Of a stretch of DNA of 64,000 nucleotides, positions 1 to 9,960 are shown piece after piece. The stretch is taken from positions 60,378,195 through 60,442,194 of the forward strand of contig NC_080046.1 in assembly GCF_012489685.1 (NCBI RefSeq), in the 5' to 3' direction. This DNA is from Lotus japonicus (taxonomy: Eukaryota > Streptophyta > Magnoliopsida > Fabales > Fabaceae). Made by a program: the position numbers and the translations under genes. How positions within the stretch are numbered: the stretch's first letter is position 1; each line of letters opens with the position of its first letter. The notes under the pieces were generated by a model. The model made no database searches and was not told where the DNA came from. It saw only the letters and a list, made by a program, of their open reading frames with translations.

Positions 1-2646
1 TTCTCTCTTGGCTTTCTGATTTGCTTAGCCCTTCTTCTTTAGTTCTATACCGGAACATTGGCGCCCACCGTGGGGCTTCTGTAAAATAAATCCCCACTAC
101 CATAAACAAGAGGCTATGTGATTTCTGCTTCTGAGAGAGGAGGGCGAACGAAATTGAAGAAGAAAATGTTCAGCCCATCCCAAATAGCAGTGGAAAAGAA
201 AAATGAAGACCTGCGAAGTTGATAGCGTTGATACACCATCCATTTTTTCAGAAACCGTCATCATGACTAAGCCTGTTGGCGAACTTGATGCCACTCGCAT
301 TCTCTCTCTTTCTCTGATATTTCATATGGTTTTTTGATCCTCTTGGAAAGTTTTTCTTATGGGCTTTCCAACCCTCATTGTTCTCTTTTTAGCAGTGATT
401 TATTTCGTATTTGATCTGTGAGTTCATTTGTGAAAATGAGGACCTTGAAAGGAAATTGGAGAAGAATTGCTTCTGGATCACGGATCTGCTTCGCCGCTTA
501 AACAACACCAGTAAACAGATTGAGGAAAGGGAGGGCAAGCGGCGAACGGTTACCAGATAAGGTGAAAAAGAGAAGGGCGATCAAGAAGAAGAAACTGCAC
601 AACCGCCACTTAAGAGATGAAGCCACCACTTCTGAGTTGAAACCACCCACTCAATATCAACCGCCAACTCTCAATTTAAAAGATTATTTTGTCTCAACTG
701 CCACTAAAAAAGTTGCAAGCACTCATGCTGTCTCAACCGTCACTCTGATCGAAATCGTCCATGTTCGCCCATGAGTTACATCAATCCAAATGGATTCAGG
801 ACCACTCTAAAAACGGATACGGATCCTCGTTCCTTTAAATTTTTCTTATACCTTCTGTTCAGTTTTGATTCTATTAGTTTTGTACTTTGATTACCAATAG
901 CTGGAAATTAATTTCGTTACTCTCTTCTGTGTTTGATTCAACATGGAAAAATTGGATCAGATCAAGAAGAAATTGTGGCGAATCGGTTTGGCACGCAAAC
1001 TGTTCGATGGAATTGGTGAACGATTTCTGCACTTCAACTTTGCATATGAGGCAATCTCAACACGTTTGCTGCGGCGATGGAGTTATGGCGAACGCGCTTA
1101 CTGCGGGGACGTTGTTCCGGCGAGCAAGTTTTTGCTTTTGGCGGTTGAAGCTCGGCGAGCAAGGGTCGCCGACGTTGAAGTTCAGCGGCGAGCAAGTTGT
1201 CGCCGGTGTTCAAATTCGGCGAGCAAATGTCACCTATGGTTCAGATTGACGAGAGGATCCTTTTGAACGTGAACCTAGTCTAGGGCGGTGGCGAACAGGA
1301 TGCGGGAAACCAAGAAAATTCAAGCATCTTGTTTAGGATCGCCCAAAGGAGATTCTGGCTTTTTTGGATTATTTCTTTGTGTTTTGTTTCCTACTCTCCT
1401 TTGATTGTTTTTGCTTTAAGACTGATATCTCCATTTTTCTCATGGCATATGGTGGACCACACTTGATGGAGCGAGGCAATGGAAAATCAGAGTTGCATAC
1501 TAACTGTTTGACAAAATCGGTGAACGATTTTTGCATTTCAGTTTTGCATATGATAACAAAAGATCAACTCAAACTCAACTCCCTGCTGCGCCTGCAATTT
1601 CTACTGGTTTATTCTTTCCAGACCTTATCACATTGGCTCTCATTTTCTTTCATAATTCTATTTTGGTTTTAGTACCTGCTATATGCTTGATAAATCTCCT
1701 ATGTGAATTTCAAGAAACAAAAGCCAGATGAGTGACAATTTAATCCTTTGAGCCTAATTCCTAGTGAATCTATTTCTGTTTATGATTGCCCTATATTGGT
1801 TTGGTGAATGCATATGCCGCAAGTTTGCTTTGAAAATAACCTGCATAATTAAAATTTTGGTTCCAATATCTAGTCCAAGTTTGCTTCTTGATTAAAACAC
1901 TGTCTCTGCATAATCTGCCAGTTTGCTTGTTTGCTTTTTGCCAGTTTATGTAGCAGATAGTGCTCTGTTTTCTTATCATGTGGTTTTTGTTTATAAGCAT
2001 GCCTGCTATCTGGTTCATTGCTTGCCCATTTGAGTAGTTTAAATATGAACATGCACTTATTTGCATCCGAACATGAAACTTGGCAGTTAACTTCCTAATT
2101 AGAGGTGTTTGATTTTATAACTATTTCTTTTTATGTGTTCTGGTTATTATGAGGGATAAGGCGTTGAGTTTTGAAATGTGTATCAAGTATAATCATATGT
2201 TTTGGTGCTGGTTTGGAACTTAGTTTACTACAACTAGTTAATTTATTTGAGTCCTCAAAGAATATGTTGATTTAATGATGACCTACTTGTTTGTATGAAT
2301 CTGTATGTTACCTTCTGTTTCTTCACAGGCATGTAATAATTCTGGTTTGAGTTTTCTTTTGTGTTACATGGCATAAGTCTCTAGTTTATTCTATTCTAAT
2401 TAAGCCTTGCAATCTGTCCTCATACTGTTGCATCTTCTTACCATTTTTATTTGTTTCATGAGCTCCACTTGAAATTTGAGGGCCAAAACTCTCCACCTTA
2501 AAGAAGGGGCATCGGAGTTGGCAGCAACTAATCTAGAAGCTGGTCACATTTTGAGGAATGCATGGAGATAACGCATTGGGTGATGAGTTGACTAAAAACA
2601 GTCAAAGCATAAAACATTATGTACAGAAAATGAAAGGAGCAACAGG

Positions 2647-2917
2647 TATGCACTCTTTTCTCTACCCCAGGCGGGAGAGTTTTTAACGAGGCACAACCTT
2701 TTAAAAAAATGTTCAAGGGCGTAACATTTTATTTGTATGCACTCTTTTCTCTACCCCAGGCGGGAGAGTTTTTAACGAGGCATAACCTTTTAAAAAAAAA
2801 ATGTTCAACGGCGTAACATTTTATTTGTATGCACTCTTTTCTCTACCCCAGGCGGGAGAGTATTTAACGAGGCATAACCTTTTAAAAAATGTTCAAGGGC
2901 GTAACATTTTATTTGTT
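2647..2917 (+). repeat. Three tandem copies of a ~90-bp unit inside the LTR element
   Basis: Three head-to-tail units begin TATGCACTCTTTTCTCTACC and contain GGCGGGAGAG, TTTAACGAGGCA, a short A-run and GGGCGTAACATTTTATTTG (GGCGTAACATTTTATTTG in the second). They differ by a few substitutions and by A-run length. The TTTTTAACGAGGCA motif is common in the 3' internal part of plant gypsy-type elements (from memory, not searched). Nothing coding is visible. Confidence 0.85.
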
Positions 2918-3708
2918 CCCATGGCGGAAACATATCAACTAAGGTCTATCAATTGGGCGACGTCAGACAATTGAGAAAGAGTAAGTCTCTTAAAACAAGA
3001 GCATTTGACCACGAATTCATAAGCACAACCTTAAATTGGATTTAAGCTTGTCCAAAATAAGCACAAGTCTCCACGCGAGCATACTAATGAAATCAAATGT
3101 GAGACTTTGATTTCCATGAATAACTAAGTCAAGAAATGAAAAATTTGACTAAGTTATATATACAAAGGCCTTATGATTCCAAAGTAGTTGATTGATATAA
3201 AATTCTCCAAAATCTGTGAGATTTGATCAAAAGTTATTTTACTATATACAGTAAAGAAAGATGAAATGGTTCTGAAGAAAGGTTAGTAAATGGAAATTTC
3301 GATAAGTTATATTTTTGAGCTTTGATATCTGAGACTATATTTTTCAGTTTTGATGATTTCGTGAAATAGTGTGTTAATTGGTTTATGATAGTCATATTCG
3401 AACTCTTTAGTTGGGCGATATTAAACAATATCGTCCTTTGGGCGATATTAAACAATATCATGTGTTCCATGTTATTGATTTACATTTAAGTCTTTAACTT
3501 TTATTTTGTTTTGTTCAAGTTTCAAATTATTGTGCATTATTACTTGTGGTATTATGAGAGCAGGTTGTAATCATGGTTTAGGGGAAGAAAAAATTATTCA
3601 TGATAATGACAATGAGGCTGTGATTGATGCGAAGAGACGATTTGGGTCAACTTGCACACGCTACACAAAGATCAAGAAGTAACAGCAAAAGTTGAAATGA
3701 CAAAGGAA

Positions 3709-4130
3709 TGACTACTTAGTTTTTATGCCTTTTAAATTTTGATTTTGGAGCCTGTGTGCCCATTATTTCCTTTGCACATTTTGGGCGTGTCAATTACTTG
3801 TTAGTCTTTGTGTAGTGTTGGGTGAGTTGATTACTTGTGGGCTCGAAAAGAAGACACACTTCGTCTTAAGACTTTTAAGACTTGGTGTCTTGTGGGCTTG
3901 TGTACTGATACGGGCGTATCAGCTTTATGATGTATTGGGCTTCTCATTATTTGTACAGTTATTGGGCCGGGGGACCCATGATCCCAAGCGGGTCAAAATC
4001 ATGTTATAAATATGAGACACCACCCAGGCGGTGGGGGATCCGACTCTTTTACACAATTTCTGACTTTCTCTCTTTCTCTCTTGGCTTTCTGATTTGCTTA
4101 GCCCTTCTTCTTTAGTTCTATACCGGAACA
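3709..4130 (+). repeat. Right long terminal repeat of the gypsy-like element
   Basis: The last 60 bases match positions 1-57 nearly base for base and end in ...CCGGAACA, giving the usual CA terminus. A TATA-like ATAAATATGAG is present near 4005, where an LTR promoter could sit. The 5' boundary at 3709 is inferred from a short purine-rich run followed by TG. Later starts, such as TG dinucleotides near 3815, cannot be excluded. Confidence 0.6.
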
Positions 4131-4200
4131 TTTCTATATTACTTTATTTTCCATGTGATCTTGCGCAGTAGCTTCTAAACTTGAGAATCTATTTATCTAT

Positions 4201-5584
4201 GACTTAATTCCAGTTTGGACCCCTGATGTTTCACAAATGTGCGGTTTGCATCCCTTGTATTTAAAATGTGCGGTCAAACTCCCTCATGTTTCTAAAGCAG
4301 TCGATTGAAGCCCTTCCGTCCATCTCTGTCAGTTGACCAAACGGAAAATATAGGCTACTAATTGGTGACAGAAATAATCCGTCACAAAACCCCCCAGCCT
4401 CACACATTTCAGAATCATTACGTTCTTCTCCTTCAAAGTTCAAACACGCTGCAACCAGCCACACAAGGGAATAAGTAAGTAAACTAGTATCTTATGTTTC
4501 TTCTTTGACTTCTCTAAGCCTATAAGATTGTGCAATTTTCATTTGATAATTGTCTCTTTGACAGGAAAAGTGATGGTTTGCAGGGAAGATGATCACTGCA
4601 AGCTTCTGAAACCAGAGACCCCGATCTGGTCTCTGGAATTTTGAAACCAGACTCTTAGGGAAGATGATCACTACAAGCTTCTGAACCCCCATCGCTCCAA
4701 ATCCCCCAAAAACCAACCCAGATCCCAGAAACCTGTTCGTTCAGACCCATAAACCTGTTTGTTCATCGTTCAGAATCAAAAACCTTGTTCACCTAGAAAC
4801 CTGTAAAGAAGCACAACTGCAAAGTAAATCACCACCAACATCCAGGCATCAAACATTCCAAAAATTGTATTTCCAGAAACCCAAATCGAGAGATGCGGGA
4901 AGTAGATGCGAGTGAAGCTTAGGAAACCTAGCCCCCTCCCCTCTCCTTCCAGAAATCAAACACAAACCAAGAAAATTAATTTTACCCACCGATCCTTCAC
5001 CTCATTCCTCCATATCCTCACCCTAGCCGTCGTCTTCCTCCTCTCATACCCACTCGAACGGATCTAGGACTCCATTATTCTCCACCATCGACTTCGTTGT
5101 TGATGTTGCTGCTGTTATTGGGGTTCAGTTATTGACTTATGGGGTTAGGGTAGTGGGTTTTGGTTCTTCCCTCTCGCCCAAAATGGTTTTATTAGAGGGA
5201 TTGGTGAGAGATGGGATAGAGGTGGTGCGTCCGGTTAAGAAAGGAAGAAGAGGAGAAAAAGGAACAAAATTTGGCAGAGCTTGATGATGAAGTTGTTTGT
5301 TTTTCTCATCTGTCTCTATTGATTCTGATATGTATGAGGAAGAAGAAAAAGGTATTTGCTGAAGGGTTTTGTGACGGATTATTTCCGTCACTAATTAGTA
5401 GCCTATATTTTATGAATTAAATAAGTGACATGTCAGCATTTCCGTTTGGTCAACTGACAGAGATAGACGGAAGGGCTTCAATCGACTGCTTTAGAAACAT
5501 GAGGGAGTTTGACCGCACATTTAAACACAAGGGATGCAAACCGCACATTTGTGAAACATCAGGGGCCCAAACTGGAATTAAGCC
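4201..5584. mobile_element. MULE-type DNA transposon with ~190-220 bp terminal inverted repeats
   Basis: Left end 4201-~4393 (GACTTAATTCCAGTTTGGAC...) is the inverted copy of ~5364-5584 (ending ...CCAAACTGGAATTAAGCC). The arms stay alignable through GTTGACCAAACGGAAA and TAATCCGTCACAAAACCC. The right arm has about 30 extra bases absent from the left. The element is flanked by an exact 9-bp direct repeat, TTTATCTAT (4192-4200 and 5585-5593), which is the Mutator-type target duplication. The ~970-bp interior has no transposase ORF. It contains a small internal duplication (GGGAAGATGATCACTGCAAG near 4583, near-copy near 4658) and UTR-like sequence, so it is non-autonomous and may carry captured host sequence. 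Confidence 0.9.
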
Positions 5585-5593
5585 TTTATCTAT

Positions 5594-7166
5594 TATATAC
5601 TTCTACAAAGAATAGTTTACTTTCGCATTCCTACACCTGTTCAAAGAGGTTTTCTAAAAAAATAACAATAATCAAAGACTACAAATTGACAAACTCATCA
5701 AGTAAATATTGTTTCCATATTATAAATAATCATAAAAAATTAACAGAACAAATGCTATTGTTTAAATACGCCACGTAATTTTTTTATTGAAATTAATTTC
5801 TTTCCAACCTTATTGATGTTGATTACATACCAACTTGTATAAAATAGGCTTAAATGTGTTTTCTATCTGAAAATATAGTAGATGTTGGTTTTAGTTTATA
5901 AAAAAAATATTTCTTAGTTTTTAATCTCTGAAGGTATATATTATTATGCACAATGTGACATATATCTTTTATCAGATATGGCATAGTTCAAAAAGTTACA
6001 AGAAATATATCTTTTAGTTCGAGAAATGTTTTATATGTTCCATTTTGCTTTTTCACTTTAAAATAAAAAATTAATGTCTTCTTGTCTTACTTTTTTTATT
6101 TATTTATAAAATGACTAATTGCATTCACAAATGATAGCTCAAGTGATAATGACTAAGGGGCATACAAGTTGAGTGCGGGAGGTCCAGTAATCAATTCATG
6201 AGGGTGCAATTAATTTTTCGATTTTTTAAAAAATGACTTCTTGCTTTTAATTTGTAATGTTTTTCAAAGATTTGTTTCAGAATAATTTTATTATTTTTAT
6301 GCACATTATTAAAAATAAGGTGACATTTTATAAAACCGCATTGATATTTTTTTTCCAAAACAAACAATCCCTAATTTTATTTTATAATAATTGAAGAAGC
6401 ATCTATTAAACGACCAGCAATGTGAATCCTGGTACACGTAAGCTCCAGAGTAGCATGAAAAAATGTCCACATTTGTAATTTGGATGCGTGGACAGCCTTG
6501 GAGGCTAGGATAAGGTTTCATGTCTAATTTGATTTGATTACTCAGCATTGATCTCTCTATCTGTGAATGTGATGAGCAACTCGTTGCAAACCATGCATGT
6601 GTAACCAATGAATGCACCACGAATAAAGTTCGAAATAAATAAGCTTTGCCTAACCAGGCCAGGTCGTCAAATTAAATGGCTCAAAACATTAAAAACATGC
6701 TTCTTCTATGTTAAATTAATTGCATTTACCATTTGATTTGAACAAAACATTGGGAATTTGTTATTAATTTTAGGGAGGGCAGTGAAAAATACCCTTCCTC
6801 TTGTACATAACTAGTTTGTGTATGGTGTGGTCACGGAGGTCTCATGCCTGTCCTGTCCACTTGATTAATAATTAATATTTATTTCAAACATCAACGCCAA
6901 AAATATCAACAAAAATATATGTGTTGTTCAAAGTGAATAGGCCAGGCTTGAGTTATTTTAACGTGTGGTCTTTCATTCAGCCCAATACAACCATTTTCAG
7001 CATGGTAAAAAAAAACCCAGCCTGTTGCTTTAGTTTTGCCCTCATGTTCATTGAGACCTTTCTCTTTAATTAAATTTAAAATGTAGCAAGAAAAAAAAGA
7101 GCCCATTAGCTGAGCTGACTTGAGTACTTGACCATTGAAGTTTGATAATGATCGCGTGGTGCTGAT
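5594..7166. other. Intergenic AT-rich stretch, no gene seen
   Basis: This is AT-rich sequence between two MULEs. No ORF has convincing composition or splice context on either strand. The part near 5845-5940 resembles the decayed ends of common legume repeats (GGCTTAAATGTG followed by AT-rich text), but no second boundary could be matched. Confidence 0.5.
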
Positions 7167-7175
7167 GATCTTATG

Positions 7176-8150
7176 GGTGCCCACTAGGGTAGATCATTAA
7201 TATTTTGGTCCACCGGTGCACCATGCTTTATCACCATTTGATCTTGACATCTTGAAATATTCTTTAATTGAATGCTCAAGATTTGATAGATGAAAAAAGG
7301 GTAAAAATGTAAATGACTCAAACACTTCTTCCCCTCCCCTTCCCTTATTGTTGCAGAACTGAATCACCGTCCAAAGCCCTCAATTCAATCTGCAATTCCA
7401 TTTGTTTCATAGCTCACGGCGCCGCCGCGCCACCTACAACCAAGCCTTACCGTCCTTCTCTTTCTATTGGCCTCGCCATCAACCTCGACCCCGATTCCGA
7501 CAACATCGGTAAACTTTCGTCAACACCCGCTTGAAGGTGTGGCGGTGGTGAAAGGCTTAATCTTTCAAAGATGGGTGTTTCCTCTTCATCTTCGCCATGA
7601 AGCTCTGCCTCAAAATCTCGTTCAGGTGGACTCACACCACCAGGAGCCATGACGCTGTTAGAAGCACAGCCGCTCCATCAAAGTTTCTCACCGTTGACGA
7701 CATCCCAGATCTGACCCAAATCAACAGAGAGCCCAGAAAAATCGAACATAACCCATAACTATCGAAAGGATTTGAGAGAGGGAGGGATTCAGAGGAACAA
7801 AGAGACATTAGAACAATAACGAAAGAGATAAAGGTATTGGATCGTTAGGCACACACTGATAGTTGGCCGGAGATGGTTGCGCCACCGAGACGGCGAAATC
7901 AAATTCACCCTTTCTTCTAAGAAGTGTTCAGAAGAAAATGGAGAAATCAAAATTCCCACTGAAGTCAAAGAAGGAAGGCCATGGTTAGGGGGAACAAAGA
8001 GAAATCAAAATTGAAAAAAAAAAAGGAAGGAAAAGGGGAGAAGAGAAAAAGTCTAAAATACCCAGAGTGCAAAGTCTGAAATACCCCTAGTCCACCGGTG
8101 GACCGAAATACTAATAGCCTACCCTAGTGTAGCCCACCCTGGTGGGCACC
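7176..8150. mobile_element. Short MULE (possible Pack-MULE) with 9-bp target duplication
   Basis: The left end GGTGCCCACTAGGGTAGATC is inverted at the right end (...TAGCCCACCCTGGTGGGCACC). Inner inverted segments around GGTCCACCGGTG also match. Flanks are an exact 9-bp direct repeat, GATCTTATG (7167-7175 and 8151-8159), the Mutator hallmark. The interior at ~7310-7990 is far more GC-rich than its surroundings, with coding-like stretches on both strands (for example 7447-7650, minus). This suggests a captured piece of a host gene. I do not recognise the donor, and no transposase is present. Confidence 0.85.
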
Positions 8151-8159
8151 GATCTTATG

Positions 8160-8751
8160 CATTGTTGTACACTTGTACTGCTTTTTAATACTTTTTTCCA
8201 TAATGATATTGTTGAGTCACTACATGACTTTAATCATCAACTTGACAAGAAAATTACATCTAGTTTGGCCTAAAATTTTTGAGTTTTAATAATTTTATTT
8301 TATATTTCTTTTTCATCTCATTTTTAAAGCTCATTTTTTCTTCTTATCTCTTTTTAAGAAAAATCTCACCTTCTTTTTATAACTTTATGAGCTTTTGCCC
8401 TCTAAAACCGCCACAAAAGCAAACACAGATGTCGATTGAATGTCGAATTTTGCAGCTGTGGCCTATGAATGTACCGGAACTGTTGAATCTTGCCGTTTCA
8501 ACTGAGGCAAAAGACTTTGACTGATAATGGTGGATAGAAAATTGTTAATTCACATGGTTGTCCATGCTTCTCACATCAACATCATGTGATTCATCATGAT
8601 CATGTCATGAGTCACCCATGCCATACCATACCCACCACGAAACGCGTGCTCTACCAAACCTGCCAAAACCTAACCAAACCTAAGGCTCAGAGCTCGCATC
8701 AGTCAACTCCTTCCATTTCCATTTCCATTTCCACCGCAAAACCCTACCCTC
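8160..8751. other. Upstream region and probable 5' UTR of the F-box gene
   Basis: This lies between the MULE and the F-box start codon. The last ~150 bases become C-rich and contain repeated TTTCCATTTCCATTTCCA, which looks like a 5' leader. No clear TATA box could be assigned and no other gene is seen. Confidence 0.4.
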
Positions 8752-9960
8752 ATGGCGGAGGAGATCCCGGTGGAGGTCATCGCCGACATCCTCTCCCGTC
8801 TTCCGGTGACCTCCCTCCTCCGATTCCGGTCAATCTCCAAGTCATGGCGCTCCCTCATCGACAGCAAACACTTCATGAAACTCCACCTCAACAACTCCCT
8901 TACCAATCCCAATCCCAATCTCACCAATCTCATCCTCCGCCACAACACCGACCTCTACCGCGCCGATTTCCCCTCCATCGGTGCCGCCGTTAACCTCAAC
9001 CACCCCCTCATGTGCTACAGCAACCGCATCAACATCCTCGGCTCCTGCCACGGCCTCCTCTGCATCTGCAACGTCGCCGACGACATCGCCTTCTGGAACC
9101 CCTCCCTCCGCAAGCACCGCCTCCTCCCTTATCTCCCCACTCGCCGCACCCCGGAGCCGGAGAACACTATCTTCGCCGCCAGAGTCTACGGTTTCGGATT
9201 CGACCCCTTCGCCGCTGACTACAAGCTCGTCAGAATCTCCTACTTCGTCAACCTCCATGACCGCACCTTCGATTCGCAAGTTCGCCTCTACAGCTCCAGA
9301 ACCAACGCGTGGAAAGCACTCCCCAGCATGCCGTACGCTCTCTGCTGCGCTCGCACCATGGGGGTTTTCGTCCACCATGCTCTTCACTGGGTTGTGACCC
9401 GGAAGCTTCAACCGGATCAACCCGATTTGATTATCGCGTTTGATCTCAGCCTTGAAAGCTTCTCCGAGATGCCACTTCCTGAAACGGGTTACGGTGATGG
9501 TGATGATGATGGGGAATTTGAGATTGAGGTTGCGCTTTTCGAAGGGTGCTTATGCATGATTGTGAATTACCATAGTACTAGAGTTGATGTTTGGGTGATG
9601 AAGGAATATGGATTGAAAGAGAGTTGGTGTAAGCTTTTTAGTTTGATGGAATCACCTGATTTGAGATCATTGAAATGTTTGAGGCCTTTGGGTTACTCTG
9701 TTGATGGGGTGAAGATTCTGCTAGAACACAATCGTAAGAAGCTTTGTTGGTATGACCTGAGAAGTAAACAAGTGAGTCATGTTAGGATTCCAGGAATGCC
9801 CAATTTGAATGAAGGGATGATTTGTGTCGGAAGCCTTGTGCCGCCGTCGTTACCGGTTGAAAATTGCCGGCGGCAACGCAAGCTGGGATGCGAAAATGCA
9901 AGGAAGACAAGGTACTTAAGGGACTACTACCTTGGTTTACCTGCATTTTTTCATGTATAA
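8752..9960 (+). CDS. F-box protein of the CPR1/CPR30 (FBA-associated) type
   Basis: Intronless gene of 402 aa. An N-terminal F-box occupies about residues 5-41 (IPVEVIADILSRLP, then SLLRFRSISKSWRSLI), which in this family binds the SKP1 subunit of SCF ubiquitin ligases. It is followed by F-box-associated repeats typical of CPR1-like proteins: GSCHGLLCI (~97-105), FWNPSLRKHRLLP (~114-126), YGFGFDPFAADYKLVR (~146-161), and later LFEGCLCMI and VDVWVMKEYGLKESW. The length is near that of Arabidopsis CPR1 (about 410 aa). By family knowledge it would select substrates for ubiquitination; CPR1 itself restrains NLR immune receptors, but the target here is not known. ATG at 8752 gives the F-box at the expected place. 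Codons up to ~9420 end mostly in C or G, and later codons in A or T, a sharp composition step. Assignment to the FBA family is secure; orthology to CPR1 is not. Confidence 0.9.
   Translation: MAEEIPVEVIADILSRLPVTSLLRFRSISKSWRSLIDSKHFMKLHLNNSLTNPNPNLTNLILRHNTDLYRADFPSIGAAVNLNHPLMCYSNRINILGSCHGLLCICNVADDIAFWNPSLRKHRLLPYLPTRRTPEPENTIFAARVYGFGFDPFAADYKLVRISYFVNLHDRTFDSQVRLYSSRTNAWKALPSMPYALCCARTMGVFVHHALHWVVTRKLQPDQPDLIIAFDLSLESFSEMPLPETGYGDGDDDGEFEIEVALFEGCLCMIVNYHSTRVDVWVMKEYGLKESWCKLFSLMESPDLRSLKCLRPLGYSVDGVKILLEHNRKKLCWYDLRSKQVSHVRIPGMPNLNEGMICVGSLVPPSLPVENCRRQRKLGCENARKTRYLRDYYLGLPAFFHV

Larger units (their letters stand above)
1..4130 (+). mobile_element. Non-autonomous LTR retrotransposon (gypsy-like LARD), left LTR cut by window edge
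   Basis: Positions 1-57 repeat the sequence ending at 4130: both read ...GGCTTTCTGATTTGCTTAGC... and finish in CCGGAACA, so they are the ends of two LTRs. Right after the left copy, at 58-76, is a primer-binding-like stretch, TTGGCGCCCACCGTGGGGC, of the kind seen next to plant gypsy LTRs. The right LTR probably begins near 3709, where the purine-rich ACAAAGGAA is followed by TG, but that start is uncertain because the left copy is truncated. The interior has no gag or pol reading frame, only short ORFs and local duplications. One such duplication is the block at about 1000-1050, repeated near 1505-1555. This fits a large retrotransposon derivative moved by another element's proteins. Strand is set by the position of the primer site. 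Confidence 0.75.

Noticed and set aside
8842..9420. 192-codon minus-strand ORF
   Set aside because: It is a shadow of the GC-rich half of the F-box gene, rich in Val, Glu and Gly as expected from antisense reading of C-ending codons.
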